The notes below the pieces were generated by a model. It saw nothing but the letters and a program-made list of their open reading frames with translations. It ran no database searches and was not told where the DNA came from. DNA of 64,000 bases from Phosphoribacter sp037045045 (lineage in GTDB: Bacteria; Actinomycetota; Actinomycetes; Actinomycetales; Dermatophilaceae). A program made the position numbers and the translations under genes. Location: positions 62,001 through 126,000 of the forward strand of contig JBAOHL010000004.1 of assembly GCA_037045045.1 (NCBI GenBank), given 5' to 3'. This document shows, piece by piece, positions 7,443 to 17,091 of this stretch; within the stretch, counting starts at the first letter, position 1; every line of letters begins with the position of its first letter.

Positions 7443-8929
7443 CCGCCACCACCGAGGCGAGGCCCCGCCCGCACCGTCCGGCGACCGGGCACCCCGGGGG
7501 ACTGAGCGGCTGCCGGGCGGTGCTCGATCCCGACGTGCTCGTCGTCCCGGAACCGCACGGTCCGGCGGCATACCCGAGCACGTTGTTGGTCAGCACGACC
7601 GCTGCCGTGGCCGTGCGGTTGCGTCCCGCGGCGACCCGGGCACTCGGCGGCGGACGCACCGTCGAGATCGCCGACCGCACCTCCCACACCCTCGCCGCCG
7701 CGCTGCTGACTCGCGGCCTGGCGCACCCCGTGTGGGACCCGTCCCTAGCGCCGCTGCACGACGTCACCGTGGTCGTGCCCGTCAAGGACCGCCCGGATCA
7801 CCTGGCCCGATTGCTCGACGCGCTGGGCGCAGCCCCCGACCTCGCCACGGTCCTCGTCGTCGACGACGGGTCCGACGGGCCCGACCAGATCCACGACGTG
7901 GTCCGCGCCGCCGGCGCCCGAGTCCGCCTGGTGCGCCACCAGGTATGCCGGGGGCCTGCCGCCGCCCGCAATACCGGTTTGCGCCAGTCCAGTACGCCGT
8001 TCGTCGCGTTCGTCGACTCGGACGTTGTCCCCACGCCGGATGCCCTCGCCCGGCTCCGGCGCCACCTGGACGACGAGTCAGTCGGGTTGGTCGCGCCGCG
8101 AGTGTCGGCGCTGGAGGAAGCCGCCGGCTGGATCGCCACCTACGAGCGGTACCGGTCGCCGCTGGACATGGGGCCACGTCCGGGGCCGGTCCGTCCGGGA
8201 GCCCGGATCTCTTACGTCTGCTCCGCCACGGTGCTGGCCCGCCGGGAGGCCCTCGGCACGGGCTTCGACGAGTCCATGCCGGTCGCCGAGGACGTCGACG
8301 CGGTGTGGCGGATGGTCGACGCCGGATGGACGGTCCGGTACTGCCCCGACGCCGTCGTCCACCACGACCACCGGGTCTCGCCGCGCGCGTGGTGGGCTCG
8401 GCGAACGTTCTACGGCACCGGCGCGGCACCGCTCTGGCACCGCCACGGCGACCGGATCGCCCCCGTGCGCCTCACCCCGCTCACCGCCCTCGCCGTCGTC
8501 GGCCTGCTGCTGCGGGGCCGCGTGGGCGCGGCCGCCATCGGGGCTGCCGTGCTCACCCACCTGGGCCTCCAGGTGACCCGCCGGGACGGCCTGGCCCATC
8601 GGCGACCCGCCCTGGCGCTGCGGATCACCGCACGCACCCTGGCCGGCTGCGCCGAACAAGTCGCCGGCAGCGTCAACCGCCACCACTGGCCGGTCCATCT
8701 CGCCGCCGCGCTGATCTGGCCGCGGGCGCGGCATACCGTGCTCGTCTGCGCCCTGGCCGAGGGCGCGCTCGACTACCGGCGCACCGGACCGCAGCAGTCC
8801 TTCCTGCCCTACCTGGCCGCGCGTCGACTCGACGACCTGGCCTACGGGTGGGGCCTCTGGCGCGGTGCCGTGCGCGGCCGTGCCTGGGGCGCGCTGCGCC
8901 CTCACCTGGTCCACCACGCCCGGGCCTGA
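7439..8929 (+). CDS. mftF: Mycofactocin glycosyltransferase MftF
   Basis: 496 aa, start ATG 7439 overlapping the SDR stop (ATGA). A GT2 glycosyltransferase domain begins near residue 108 (VTVVVPVKDRPDHLARLLDAL) with the acceptor/metal DSD motif in FVDSDVVP near residue 193 and a basic EDVD segment near residue 283. The C-terminal part has hydrophobic stretches around LTALAVVGLLLRG, suggesting membrane association. MftF adds the oligoglucose chain to premycofactocin. Placement between maturase and mftD supports the call; the canonical order has mftF after mftD and mftE. Confidence 0.92.
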   Translation: MTATTEARPRPHRPATGHPGGLSGCRAVLDPDVLVVPEPHGPAAYPSTLLVSTTAAVAVRLRPAATRALGGGRTVEIADRTSHTLAAALLTRGLAHPVWDPSLAPLHDVTVVVPVKDRPDHLARLLDALGAAPDLATVLVVDDGSDGPDQIHDVVRAAGARVRLVRHQVCRGPAAARNTGLRQSSTPFVAFVDSDVVPTPDALARLRRHLDDESVGLVAPRVSALEEAAGWIATYERYRSPLDMGPRPGPVRPGARISYVCSATVLARREALGTGFDESMPVAEDVDAVWRMVDAGWTVRYCPDAVVHHDHRVSPRAWWARRTFYGTGAAPLWHRHGDRIAPVRLTPLTALAVVGLLLRGRVGAAAIGAAVLTHLGLQVTRRDGLAHRRPALALRITARTLAGCAEQVAGSVNRHHWPVHLAAALIWPRARHTVLVCALAEGALDYRRTGPQQSFLPYLAARRLDDLAYGWGLWRGAVRGRAWGALRPHLVHHARA

Positions 8930-8962
8930 CCTGCCCGAACCCCCACGCGTGAAAGGAACGCC

Positions 8963-10141
8963 ATGTCCAAGTGGTTCGAGACCGTGGCCATCGCCCAACA
9001 ACGGGCGCGCCGGGCCATGCCCTCCTCGGTCTTCCAGGCGATCCGGGCCGGCACCGAGAAGGGCCTGACCCTCGCCGACAACGTCGACGCCTTCGACGAG
9101 TTGGGCTTCGCGCCCGTCGTCGTCGGGCAGCCGGCCCAGCGGGACCTATCCACGACGGTGCTGGGGATCCCGCTGAGTATGCCGGTCATCATCGCGCCCG
9201 CCGGCGTGCAGGGCGTGCACCCCGACGGCGAGGTCGCCGTGGCACGAGCGGCCCAGGCGCGCGGCATCGCCTCGGGGTTGTCCTCCTTCGCCAGCAAGTC
9301 CGTCGAGGAGGTCGCCGCGGTCAACTCCAACGTCCTGTTCCAGATGTACTGGTCCGGCACCCGCGACACCATCGCCCAGCGGATGGAGCGGGCCCTGAGC
9401 GCCGGCGCCGTCGGCATCATCGTCACCACCGACTGGTGCTTCTCCAACGGTCGCGACTGGGGCAGCCCCGAGATCCCCCAGAAACTCGACCTGAAGACCA
9501 TGGTGAAGATGTCCCCGCAAGGGGCGACCAAACCCCGCTGGATCCTCGACTACGCCCGCACCCTGCACCCGCCGGCCCTCACCGCGCCGAACCTCGGCCA
9601 GCCCGGAGAGCCCGCGCCGGGGTTCTTCGACGCCTACTACGAGTGGATGCAGACTCCGCCGCCCACGTGGGAGGACATCGCCTGGCTCCGGACGCGATTC
9701 GACGGGCCGATCGTGCTCAAAGGCGTTTCCCGGGTCGATGATGCCCGGCGGGCCGTCGACGCCGGGGTCAGCGCCGTGTCGGTGTCCAACCACGGCGGGA
9801 ACAACCTCGACGGCACCCCGGCGGCGATCCGGTGCCTGCCCGCGGTCGCCGACGCCGTGGGCGACCAGATCGAGATCCTCATGGACGGCGGTGTGCGCCG
9901 CGGCAGCGACGTCGTCAAGGCGGTCGCCCTCGGCGCCAATGCGGTGATGGTCGGGCGCGCCCCGTTGTTCGGGCTGGCTGCGGCCGGCGAACCCGGAGTG
10001 GAGAACGTCCTTGACGTCCTGCGCGCCGGCATCGAGGCTACGCTCACCGGAATCGGCGTGGCCAGCGTGCGGGAACTGACCCGCGACGACGTCCTCGTGC
10101 CGGACGGCTTCGTCCGGACCCTGGGCGCCAACAGGAAGTGA
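8963..10141 (+). CDS. mftD: Premycofactocin synthase MftD (FMN-dependent, lactate dehydrogenase-like)
   Basis: 392 aa with AAAGGAACGCC before ATG 8963. It is an alpha-hydroxy-acid oxidase-fold flavoprotein with the FMN-site motifs PAGVQGVHPDGE, SNHGGNNLDG and DGGVRRGSDVVKAVALGA. MftD oxidatively deaminates the cleaved Val-Tyr product (AHDP) to premycofactocin, creating the redox-active alpha-keto amide. It lies 33 nt after mftF and is followed by an aldehyde dehydrogenase. The peptidase step (MftE, creatininase family) that must precede MftD is not encoded nearby. Confidence 0.94.
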   Translation: MSKWFETVAIAQQRARRAMPSSVFQAIRAGTEKGLTLADNVDAFDELGFAPVVVGQPAQRDLSTTVLGIPLSMPVIIAPAGVQGVHPDGEVAVARAAQARGIASGLSSFASKSVEEVAAVNSNVLFQMYWSGTRDTIAQRMERALSAGAVGIIVTTDWCFSNGRDWGSPEIPQKLDLKTMVKMSPQGATKPRWILDYARTLHPPALTAPNLGQPGEPAPGFFDAYYEWMQTPPPTWEDIAWLRTRFDGPIVLKGVSRVDDARRAVDAGVSAVSVSNHGGNNLDGTPAAIRCLPAVADAVGDQIEILMDGGVRRGSDVVKAVALGANAVMVGRAPLFGLAAAGEPGVENVLDVLRAGIEATLTGIGVASVRELTRDDVLVPDGFVRTLGANRK

Positions 10142-10207
10142 ACTCAACGACCGACGACTACCAGGCGTCCGCCCCGACGCCGACGCCAACGAAGAAGGGA
10201 CTTCGAG

Positions 10208-11731
10208 ATGTCCGTGTATGCCGCTCCGGGTCAGCCCGGTTGTGTGGTGGAGTTTCCGTCGCGTTATGACAACTGGATCGGTGGTCAGCGGGTTGCCCCG
10301 ATCAAGGGCCAGTACTTCGACAACGTCACCCCGGTGACGGGTCAGCCGTTCGTCGAGATAGCTCGCTCGACCGCGGAGGACATCGACGCGGCGTTGGATG
10401 CGGCGCATGCGGCGGCGCCGGGGTGGGGGCGGACGTCCCCGGCGGAGCGCAGCAACACGTTGTTGCGGATCGCGGATGTCATGGAGGCCAACCTGGAGAA
10501 GTTGGCCGTGGCGGAGACCTGGGACAACGGCAAACCGGTCCGGGAGACGTTGGCCGCGGATTTGCCGTTGGCGGTGGACCATTTCCGGTACTTCGCAGGG
10601 GTGTTGCGGGGCCAGGAAGGCGCGATCAGTGAGATCGACGAGGACACGGTGGCCTATCACTTCCACGAGCCACTGGGCGTGGTGGGTCAGATCATCCCGT
10701 GGAATTTCCCGTTGTTGATGGCGGTGTGGAAGTTGGCGCCGGCGTTGGCTGCGGGAAATGCGGTGGTGCTCAAGCCGGCGGAGCAGACCCCGGCCTCGAT
10801 CATGTACCTGATGGACCTGGTCGGGCATGTGTTGCCCGATGGGGTGCTCAACGTCGTCAACGGCTTCGGGTTGGAGGCCGGCAAACCCTTGGCGTCCTCG
10901 AGCCGGATCCGCAAGATCGCGTTCACCGGGGAGACGACCACGGGCCGGTTGATCATGCAGTACGCCTCGGCCAACCTCATCCCGGTGACCCTGGAGTTGG
11001 GCGGCAAGAGCCCGAACATCTTCTTCGCCGACGTCGCCGCCGCCAAGGACGACTTCTACGACAAGGCCCTGGAGGGGTTCACGATGTTCGCCCTCAACCA
11101 GGGCGAGGTGTGTACCTGCCCGAGCCGGGCGTTGATCCAGTCCTCTTTCTACGACCAGTTCCTCGGCGACGCCACCGCCCGGACCCAGGCCGTGAAGCAG
11201 GGCAACCCCCTGGACACCGACACGATGATCGGCGCGCAGGCCTCCAACGACCAGTTGGAGAAGATCCTGTCCTACATCGACATCGGCCAGAAGGAAGGCG
11301 CCCGCGTCGTCTGCGGCGGGGCTCGCGCCGAGCTGGGCGGGGATCTCGCCGGCGGGTACTACGTGCAGCCGACGATCTTCGAGGGCGACAACTCGATGCG
11401 GATCTTCCAAGAGGAGATCTTCGGCCCGGTCGTCGCGGTGACGAAGTTCGCCGACTTCGACGACGCCCTCAAGGTCGCCAACGACACCCTCTACGGGCTC
11501 GGCGCCGGCGTCTGGGCTCGCGACGCCAACACTGCCTACCGGATGGGCCGCGGCATCCAAGCCGGACGCGTCTGGACCAACTGCTACCACGCCTACCCCG
11601 CCCATGCCGCCTTCGGTGGCTACAAGGGCTCCGGCATCGGCCGCGAGACCCACAAGATGATGCTCGACCACTACCAGCAAACGAAGAACCTGCTCGTCAG
11701 CTACAGCCCCCAGAAGCTCGGCTTCTTCTAG
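10208..11731 (+). CDS. NAD-dependent aldehyde dehydrogenase (AdhA/ExaC-like)
   Basis: 507 aa; GAAGGG lies upstream of ATG 10208. All landmarks of the ALDH superfamily are present: the NAD pocket PWNFPLLMAVWKLAPAL, the general base in LELGGKSP near residue 270, the catalytic Cys in GEVCTCPSR near residue 303, and the C-terminal EEIFGPVV. It is probably a class for acetaldehyde and short aldehydes, which fits the alcohol dehydrogenase locus: alcohol to aldehyde by the mycofactocin enzyme, aldehyde to acid here. The 5' half uses more TTG leucine codons than neighbouring genes. A GC-rich hairpin follows the gene. Confidence 0.9.
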   Translation: MSVYAAPGQPGCVVEFPSRYDNWIGGQRVAPIKGQYFDNVTPVTGQPFVEIARSTAEDIDAALDAAHAAAPGWGRTSPAERSNTLLRIADVMEANLEKLAVAETWDNGKPVRETLAADLPLAVDHFRYFAGVLRGQEGAISEIDEDTVAYHFHEPLGVVGQIIPWNFPLLMAVWKLAPALAAGNAVVLKPAEQTPASIMYLMDLVGHVLPDGVLNVVNGFGLEAGKPLASSSRIRKIAFTGETTTGRLIMQYASANLIPVTLELGGKSPNIFFADVAAAKDDFYDKALEGFTMFALNQGEVCTCPSRALIQSSFYDQFLGDATARTQAVKQGNPLDTDTMIGAQASNDQLEKILSYIDIGQKEGARVVCGGARAELGGDLAGGYYVQPTIFEGDNSMRIFQEEIFGPVVAVTKFADFDDALKVANDTLYGLGAGVWARDANTAYRMGRGIQAGRVWTNCYHAYPAHAAFGGYKGSGIGRETHKMMLDHYQQTKNLLVSYSPQKLGFF

Positions 11732-11752
11732 GAGTTCGAGAGGGCCCACCGC

Positions 11753-11788
11753 GCCGCGGCCGGTTGCTGCACGCCGCCCGGCCGCGGC
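11753..11788 (+). terminator. GC-rich hairpin after the mycofactocin/aldehyde dehydrogenase operon
   Basis: An 11-bp perfect inverted repeat (gccgcggccgg / ccggccgcggc) with a 14-nt loop lies 22 nt after the aldehyde dehydrogenase stop. There is no T tract, as is common in high-GC actinobacteria. It separates this operon from the convergent two-component system. Confidence 0.6.
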
Positions 11789-11910
11789 GGTCGGTGCACG
11801 CTTTCCGACCCCGACAGTCACGGCTCGGCGGCCGGTGAAGACGCGAGTCCATGACCGCGAGGGGTCTGGCTTCCACCGCATCGTGGTCGGTCGCGGGCGG
11901 CAGCGCGCGG

Positions 11911-12920
11911 TCAGGAGGGCTGCGCCGTCGGCAGCGTGACCAGGACCTCGCAGCCGTCGTCGATGGATCGGACCGCGGCATGTCCGCCATGGGACTGAGC
12001 GACCCCGGCCACGATCGCCAGTCCTACGCCCATCCCTGCCGGACCCGACCGCGGACCCGGGGTCCGTGCGGCGTCGCCACGCCAGCCGGCCTGAAACATG
12101 CGCTCGGCATCCTGCTCGGTGAGACCGCCGCAACGGTCCCGGACACGGATGTCGACGTGCCCCTCCCGCTCCTCGATGACCACCCGCACGGTGCTGTGGG
12201 CTTGGGTGTATTGGACGCCGTTGGTGACGAGGTTCTGCAGCATCCGCCGGATGTAGCCGGCATCGCCGGTTACCACCACGCGGCCGTCCACGTCCCCGGT
12301 GAGCGCGACGCCTCGCTCGGCGGCCAGCGGGGTGCTCGTCGCGAGCACCTCGTCGAGGATCTGGTCGAGGGCCAACGGCTCGCGCCGCAGCGGACTACCC
12401 GAATGCAGCCGGCTCAGGGCGAGCATGTCCTCGACCATCCCGGTGGTGCGGGTGGCCTCGGCGCTGATCGCTTGCAGGTAGCGCTGCGGATCGGGAGCCA
12501 GCCCATCCTCGATGGCCTCGCTCATCGCCCGGATACCCGCCAGTGGCGAGCGCAGGTCATGGGACATCCACGACAGCAACTCCATACGGGTCTGTTCCAG
12601 CTCACGCCGACGGTTGACCTCGGCGAGTTCCCGCTCGGCCCGCTCGGACATCGCCCGCACCCGCGAGGACACCGCGACGCCGCTGGCCAGGGCGACCGGC
12701 GCGGTGGCCACGAGCAGCAGCAGCAGCTTGGTGCGGGTGTCATCGTCGATGACCATCTGCTGGGCGCCGATCGAGACGCCCACCAGGATCGCGACGAGTC
12801 CTACCAGTGGCGCAACGAGCGCGGCCCACCGAGGTGACCGCCCTCCGAGCAGGAGTATGCCGATGCCGAGAACCAGCCCGACCGCGGCCGAGGCGAGCAT
12901 CGAGCCGAGCAGGGGCCCGA

Positions 12921-12924
<4 letters not shown>
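11911..12924 (-). CDS. Two-component sensor histidine kinase
   Basis: 337 aa from ATG 12924, which overlaps the response-regulator stop (ATGA at 12921-12924). Two or three hydrophobic segments occupy residues 1-90 with almost no extracellular loop, so it probably senses a membrane or cytosolic signal. The DHp box SHDLRSPLAG carries the phosphorylated His near residue 128. The ATPase domain has the N box (QNLVTNGVQYT), a G1-like RDRCGG and the G2 box MGVGLAIV. It works with the adjacent regulator. The target genes are unknown; the thiol-redox genes just upstream on the same strand are candidates. Confidence 0.9.
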
Positions 12925-13625
<701 letters not shown>

Positions 13626-13672
13626 GGCCGAACGTTACTTGGCCGGCGACCCGCGCCGGCGGGCTCTCGAGG

Positions 13673-13924
13673 TCATCGATCGATGCCGGCTGCGACGAAG
13701 CGGCGTGGGTCGAAGCCGGCGATCTTGACCGGTTCCCCGTCGGGTGTCTCGACGAGGGAGAAGGGCACCCCGAGGTGGCCGTCGCTCACCGCGAGGAAGT
13801 CGGTCATCGCCTGGGGATCGGCGTCGATGACCTTGCTCGTGATCGTCACGTCCCGGTCGGCCAGCCACTGCTTGAGGGCGACGCAGGAGGTGCAATGGGT
13901 GGTGGAGAAGACGGTGACTCTCAT
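13673..13924 (-). CDS. Glutaredoxin-like redox protein
   Basis: 83 aa, start ATG 13924 with AAGGAG 11 nt upstream. The active site is HCTSCVALKQWL near residue 11, a CxxC motif of the glutaredoxin/NrdH type. The later cis-Pro segment GVPFSL and a C-terminal FDP motif also fit the fold. It probably reduces disulfides or mixed disulfides in the cytosol using mycothiol or thioredoxin reductase. It lies 19 nt after the DipZ-like gene on the same strand, forming a thiol-redox group with it and with the lipoprotein. Confidence 0.85.
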   Translation of the reverse strand: MRVTVFSTTHCTSCVALKQWLADRDVTITSKVIDADPQAMTDFLAVSDGHLGVPFSLVETPDGEPVKIAGFDPRRFVAAGIDR

Positions 13925-13943
13925 GCGCGGGTGCACTCCTTGC

Positions 13944-15629
13944 TCAGCCGAAGGTGAAGGCGTTGGCGCTCACTCCGCGCGAAAAGGTCAGAGTGAGGGT
14001 GGCGTTGGTCAGCGGTTGGCCGGCGCTGGCCAGGCGATAGAGCCGAGCGACCTCGACGGATGCCGTGCCGTCGGGCCCGCGGTCGACCCCTGGCAGGGCC
14101 TGGCCGTCCAGGCCGACGCCCACCGTGCCGCCCGGCGGGCCGTTCATGACGAGGAACACGTCCCGTCCGGAGTAGCGCAGGGTCAGCGTGGCGCCGTCGG
14201 CGGCTGCGGTCAACGACTGCTCGCCGACGTCCCAGCGCCCGCCGAGGGTCCACTGGTCGGCGCCGAGCGCGGCGACGGGCGAGAACGTGGCCCCAGCACC
14301 GTCTACGAGGCCGGGGCTGCCGGCATACCCCCGCGCTCGTGAGGTACCGAGGTAGGTCTCGGGTGTGCGGGCACCCGTGGAGGCGGGCCCGGCGTCGACC
14401 TGGACGCGGGCGGCCCCGGTGGCGCTCTGCCCGAGCAATTCGCGGATGCGCGTCTCGGTCTCGGCGTACGCGCCCTCGCCGAAGTGGGTGAACCGCACCT
14501 TCCCGTCTCGGTCGATGAGGTACTTGGCCGGCCAGAAACGGTTGCGGTAGACATTCCAGGTGGCGAAGTCGTTGTCGAGGGCGACCGGATAGGCGATCTT
14601 CGCCTGCGCGACCGCCCGCTGGACGTTCGCCGGGACCTTCTCGAAGGCGAACTCCGGGGCGTGCACGCCGATGATCCGCAGACCGTCGGCGGCATACCGG
14701 TCGTACCAGGCGTTGAGGTAGGGCTGGGTCCGCTGGCAGTTGATGCACGAGTAGGTCCAGAAGTCGATGAGCACCACCGTCCCGCGCAGACCGGCGAGGG
14801 TGAGCGGCTCGGAGTTGACCCACTCCTGGATGCCGGTCAGCTCAGGCGCGGGGTAGGCCGAGGGATCCGCGGGTGACATCTCGACCGTGCCGTTCGTGGC
14901 CCCGTCCACCAGCCCCTGCTCGAGCCGGGTGATGCCGATGGGATCGGCGTCGACGAGGCTGGTCTGGACGACCTTGTCGAAGCCGGTGAGCACGGACAGG
15001 CCCACCGCAACGAAGAGCACGGCGACCGTGCGGGCGAACCACCCACGGGGGTTGCTCGCCCAGCGGATCCGCTCCAGCAGCCGCCGGCCCAGCAGGGCGA
15101 TGGCCAGCAGGGCGGTGCCGACACCGAGGCAGTACAGGGTCAGGTAGATCATGCCGAGCACCGGGCTGGCCGGCAGGACGGTGGCGATCGCCCAGGCGTA
15201 GGTGGGACTGCAGCTGCTGAACACCGGACCGAGCGCCGCACCGATGCCAACCGCCGAGAGCGTGCGGTTGCCGTTGGCGGCGGCCTTGCCGAGCAACCGC
15301 TGACTGCGGTGCTCGAGTCCCGAGCGGGCGGACACCCGGGACCAGATCCCGGGAAAGAGCATCGAGAGGCCGAGAACGACGATGAGACCCCCGGACACAG
15401 TGGTCCACACCCGCGGGTCCACCCCGATGAGCACCGTGGATGCCTTGAGCAGCAGGGTGAAGAGCACCAGCGAGACGACCAGGCTCCCGGCGATGACGAA
15501 CGGGCGCCGTCGGTCCCCCGCAGCGCCGCTGACGCTGCCCCCGAGGATCACCGGGAGCAGCGGCAGGACGCAGGGAGCCAGGACGGTGAGCATCCCGGCC
15601 CCCAGCGAGACAAGCGCGGTGAGCAGCAT
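13944..15629 (-). CDS. dipZ: DipZ-like membrane protein: CcdA domain fused to an extracytoplasmic thioredoxin domain
   Basis: 561 aa. Residues 1-245 form a CcdA/DsbD membrane domain with about six helices and the conserved Cys of TVLAPCVLPLLPV and FSSCSPTY, which carry electrons across the membrane. Residues about 265-420 are a TlpA/AhpC-type thioredoxin domain with WTYSCINCQRTQPYL as CxxC. The last 150 residues are a beta-rich domain as in mycobacterial DipZ. It delivers reductant to extracytoplasmic thiols, for cytochrome c maturation or general disulfide repair. ATG 15629 was chosen because it lies 5 nt after the lipoprotein stop; no strong ribosome site is visible, so coupling is likely. 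Confidence 0.9.
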   Translation of the reverse strand: MLLTALVSLGAGMLTVLAPCVLPLLPVILGGSVSGAAGDRRRPFVIAGSLVVSLVLFTLLLKASTVLIGVDPRVWTTVSGGLIVVLGLSMLFPGIWSRVSARSGLEHRSQRLLGKAAANGNRTLSAVGIGAALGPVFSSCSPTYAWAIATVLPASPVLGMIYLTLYCLGVGTALLAIALLGRRLLERIRWASNPRGWFARTVAVLFVAVGLSVLTGFDKVVQTSLVDADPIGITRLEQGLVDGATNGTVEMSPADPSAYPAPELTGIQEWVNSEPLTLAGLRGTVVLIDFWTYSCINCQRTQPYLNAWYDRYAADGLRIIGVHAPEFAFEKVPANVQRAVAQAKIAYPVALDNDFATWNVYRNRFWPAKYLIDRDGKVRFTHFGEGAYAETETRIRELLGQSATGAARVQVDAGPASTGARTPETYLGTSRARGYAGSPGLVDGAGATFSPVAALGADQWTLGGRWDVGEQSLTAAADGATLTLRYSGRDVFLVMNGPPGGTVGVGLDGQALPGVDRGPDGTASVEVARLYRLASAGQPLTNATLTLTFSRGVSANAFTFG

Positions 15630-15633
15630 CGAT

Positions 15634-16191
15634 TCAACTCTTGAGGTCCGCCAGAACGGTGCCCACCTGCGGGCTGGTCCACTTCTTGACGGCACCGCCG
15701 GTGCTGTCGAGCAACACGTAGGTGTGCTGCATGGTGACGCCGTACTTCTGCCGCAGTGCGACGTTGCTGTCGTAGTCGACCTTGACGATGGTGACCCCGG
15801 CCGGGATCTGGCCCGGCATCGACGTGAGCTCGGCGTCGGCCGCCTTGCAGTCAGGGCACCAGGTCGCGTGGAAGAAGTAGACGACCTTGTCGCCGGCGTG
15901 CATGGCCATGGTGGCTTGGTAATCGGCGAGGGTGAGGTAGGCGCCGGCGGCCATCGCGCCCGTGCCGTTGGGGGACATGGCGGACTGGGTGGGCTTGCTC
16001 ATGGCCGAGTCGGAGGGCTTGGCCATCGCGTCGGAGGGCTTGGCCATCGCGTCGGAGGGCTTGTCCATGGCGGTGCCGGCCGGGGTCGTGGCGGTGGCCG
16101 CCTTCTCCATGGCCGGTGAGCCGGAGGAACAACCGGCGAGCGTCAGCACAAGTGCTGCGGGGACGGTGGCCAGAGCGATACGGAGGTTCAT
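15634..16191 (-). CDS. Thioredoxin-like lipoprotein with an AMxKPSD repeat linker
   Basis: 185 aa. A signal peptide ends in the lipobox LAGC (Cys 21), so the protein should be lipid-anchored outside the membrane. Residues 30-75 are a Met/Lys/Pro/Ser-rich linker with tandem AMAKPSD units. The C-terminal domain is thioredoxin-like with FFHATWCPDCKAAD as the active site. It is the first gene of a group with DipZ, its likely electron donor, 4 nt downstream. The linker repeats are near-identical at DNA level, so their number may vary by slippage. Substrate unknown. Confidence 0.88.
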   Translation of the reverse strand: MNLRIALATVPAALVLTLAGCSSGSPAMEKAATATTPAGTAMDKPSDAMAKPSDAMAKPSDSAMSKPTQSAMSPNGTGAMAAGAYLTLADYQATMAMHAGDKVVYFFHATWCPDCKAADAELTSMPGQIPAGVTIVKVDYDSNVALRQKYGVTMQHTYVLLDSTGGAVKKWTSPQVGTVLADLKS

Positions 16192-16425
16192 GACCCCAAG
16201 CCTCGCGCGGGGACCCTGACGGACGGCAGGGGGAAATCCTTACCAACCCCTGACGTCGTCCGTCGGCGAGGATGGCGTCCTCGTGCGCTTGGCGCCCGAT
16301 GTCACTCGGGCAACCTTGCGCTGCCTCGGGTCTCCCTCGAGATCTAGGACGCCGTGCCGGAAGGGCCTCCCCCATGCACGTTGTGCTGCAGGAAGATTGG
16401 GCGGACACACCTGTGTCGCGAGTCC
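16192..16425. other. Gene-free stretch between lipoprotein and protoglobin genes
   Basis: About 230 bp upstream of the lipoprotein and downstream of the protoglobin gene. I see no supportable coding frame or RNA gene. It should contain the promoter of the lipoprotein-dipZ-glutaredoxin group. Confidence 0.5.
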
Positions 16426-17010
16426 TCACCATCCCGAGGCGTACGGCTCCGTCCACAGTGCCGCCGTCAGCGTGACGGCCTTGAACCACGCCATGAGCAT
16501 GGCGCCCACATCGTCGCCGTCGTCTGCGGCGTCGCGGAGGAAGGACTCCACGGTGACACTGATCGGGACGACGAACGCCACGAGGTAGCGCATCGGAACC
16601 TCGGCCGAGGTCGAGGTCACCCCGTCGGTGGAGTTCTTCTTGTCGCGGGTGTGACGCCGGGCGATCTCGTGCTGTTGGTCCAGCCATGCCTGGTCCCAAT
16701 CGCGCGAGCACAGGTCGTCGATCCACCGAGCGAAGCGCGCGCGGACGGCGGCGAGATACGCCCCGTCGGGCTGACCGTGCGCTCCGGCAAAGGTCGCGAC
16801 AAGGTGTCCGTGGGAGCCCACGAAGCCGTACCACGTGTCGAGCACCGCCTCGGTCTGCGGGACGAGCAGCTCACCGGCGCGCCGCAAGCTGCGGCGATCC
16901 TCGTCCGACCATAGGACGGTCTGTTCGAGTAGCCGCAGGTCCTCGAGGGTCACCGGACTCGTGGCGAGGTCAGGTGATCCGAAGGAGTAGCCGGGAGGTC
17001 GGTCAGTCAT
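16426..17010 (-). CDS. Protoglobin-family heme protein
   Basis: 194 aa from ATG 17010, preceded by GGAGAGTGAG; a TTG 12 nt upstream would overlap that site. It matches the protoglobin/globin-coupled-sensor fold without an output domain: helices with DTWYGFVGSHGHL and the proximal-His segment WLDQQHEIARRHTR near residue 120. Protoglobins bind O2, CO or NO. It is divergent from a MarR regulator with a Cys-rich tail, and the shared promoter region has two copies of a small palindrome. A gas- or redox-responsive pair is plausible but inferred. Confidence 0.85.
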   Translation of the reverse strand: MTDRPPGYSFGSPDLATSPVTLEDLRLLEQTVLWSDEDRRSLRRAGELLVPQTEAVLDTWYGFVGSHGHLVATFAGAHGQPDGAYLAAVRARFARWIDDLCSRDWDQAWLDQQHEIARRHTRDKKNSTDGVTSTSAEVPMRYLVAFVVPISVTVESFLRDAADDGDDVGAMLMAWFKAVTLTAALWTEPYASGW

Positions 17011-17039
17011 CTCACTCTCCAATCATGAGGATTCCTAAG

Positions 17040-17078
17040 CATTGTCAATGTAAGAAGCTGAGGAGTCCTTGTCAATGG
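17040..17078. promoter_or_regulatory. Two copies of a CATTGTCAATG palindrome between protoglobin and MarR genes
   Basis: CATTGTCAATG at 17040-17050 is a perfect dyad around the central T, and CCTTGTCAATG at 17068-17078 is a near copy 28 bp downstream. Both lie between divergent starts (17010 and 17092). The second would sit on the MarR promoter or leader. This is the expected place for an autoregulatory MarR operator. Confidence 0.6.
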
Positions 17079-17091
17079 CTATGCTTCGCGC

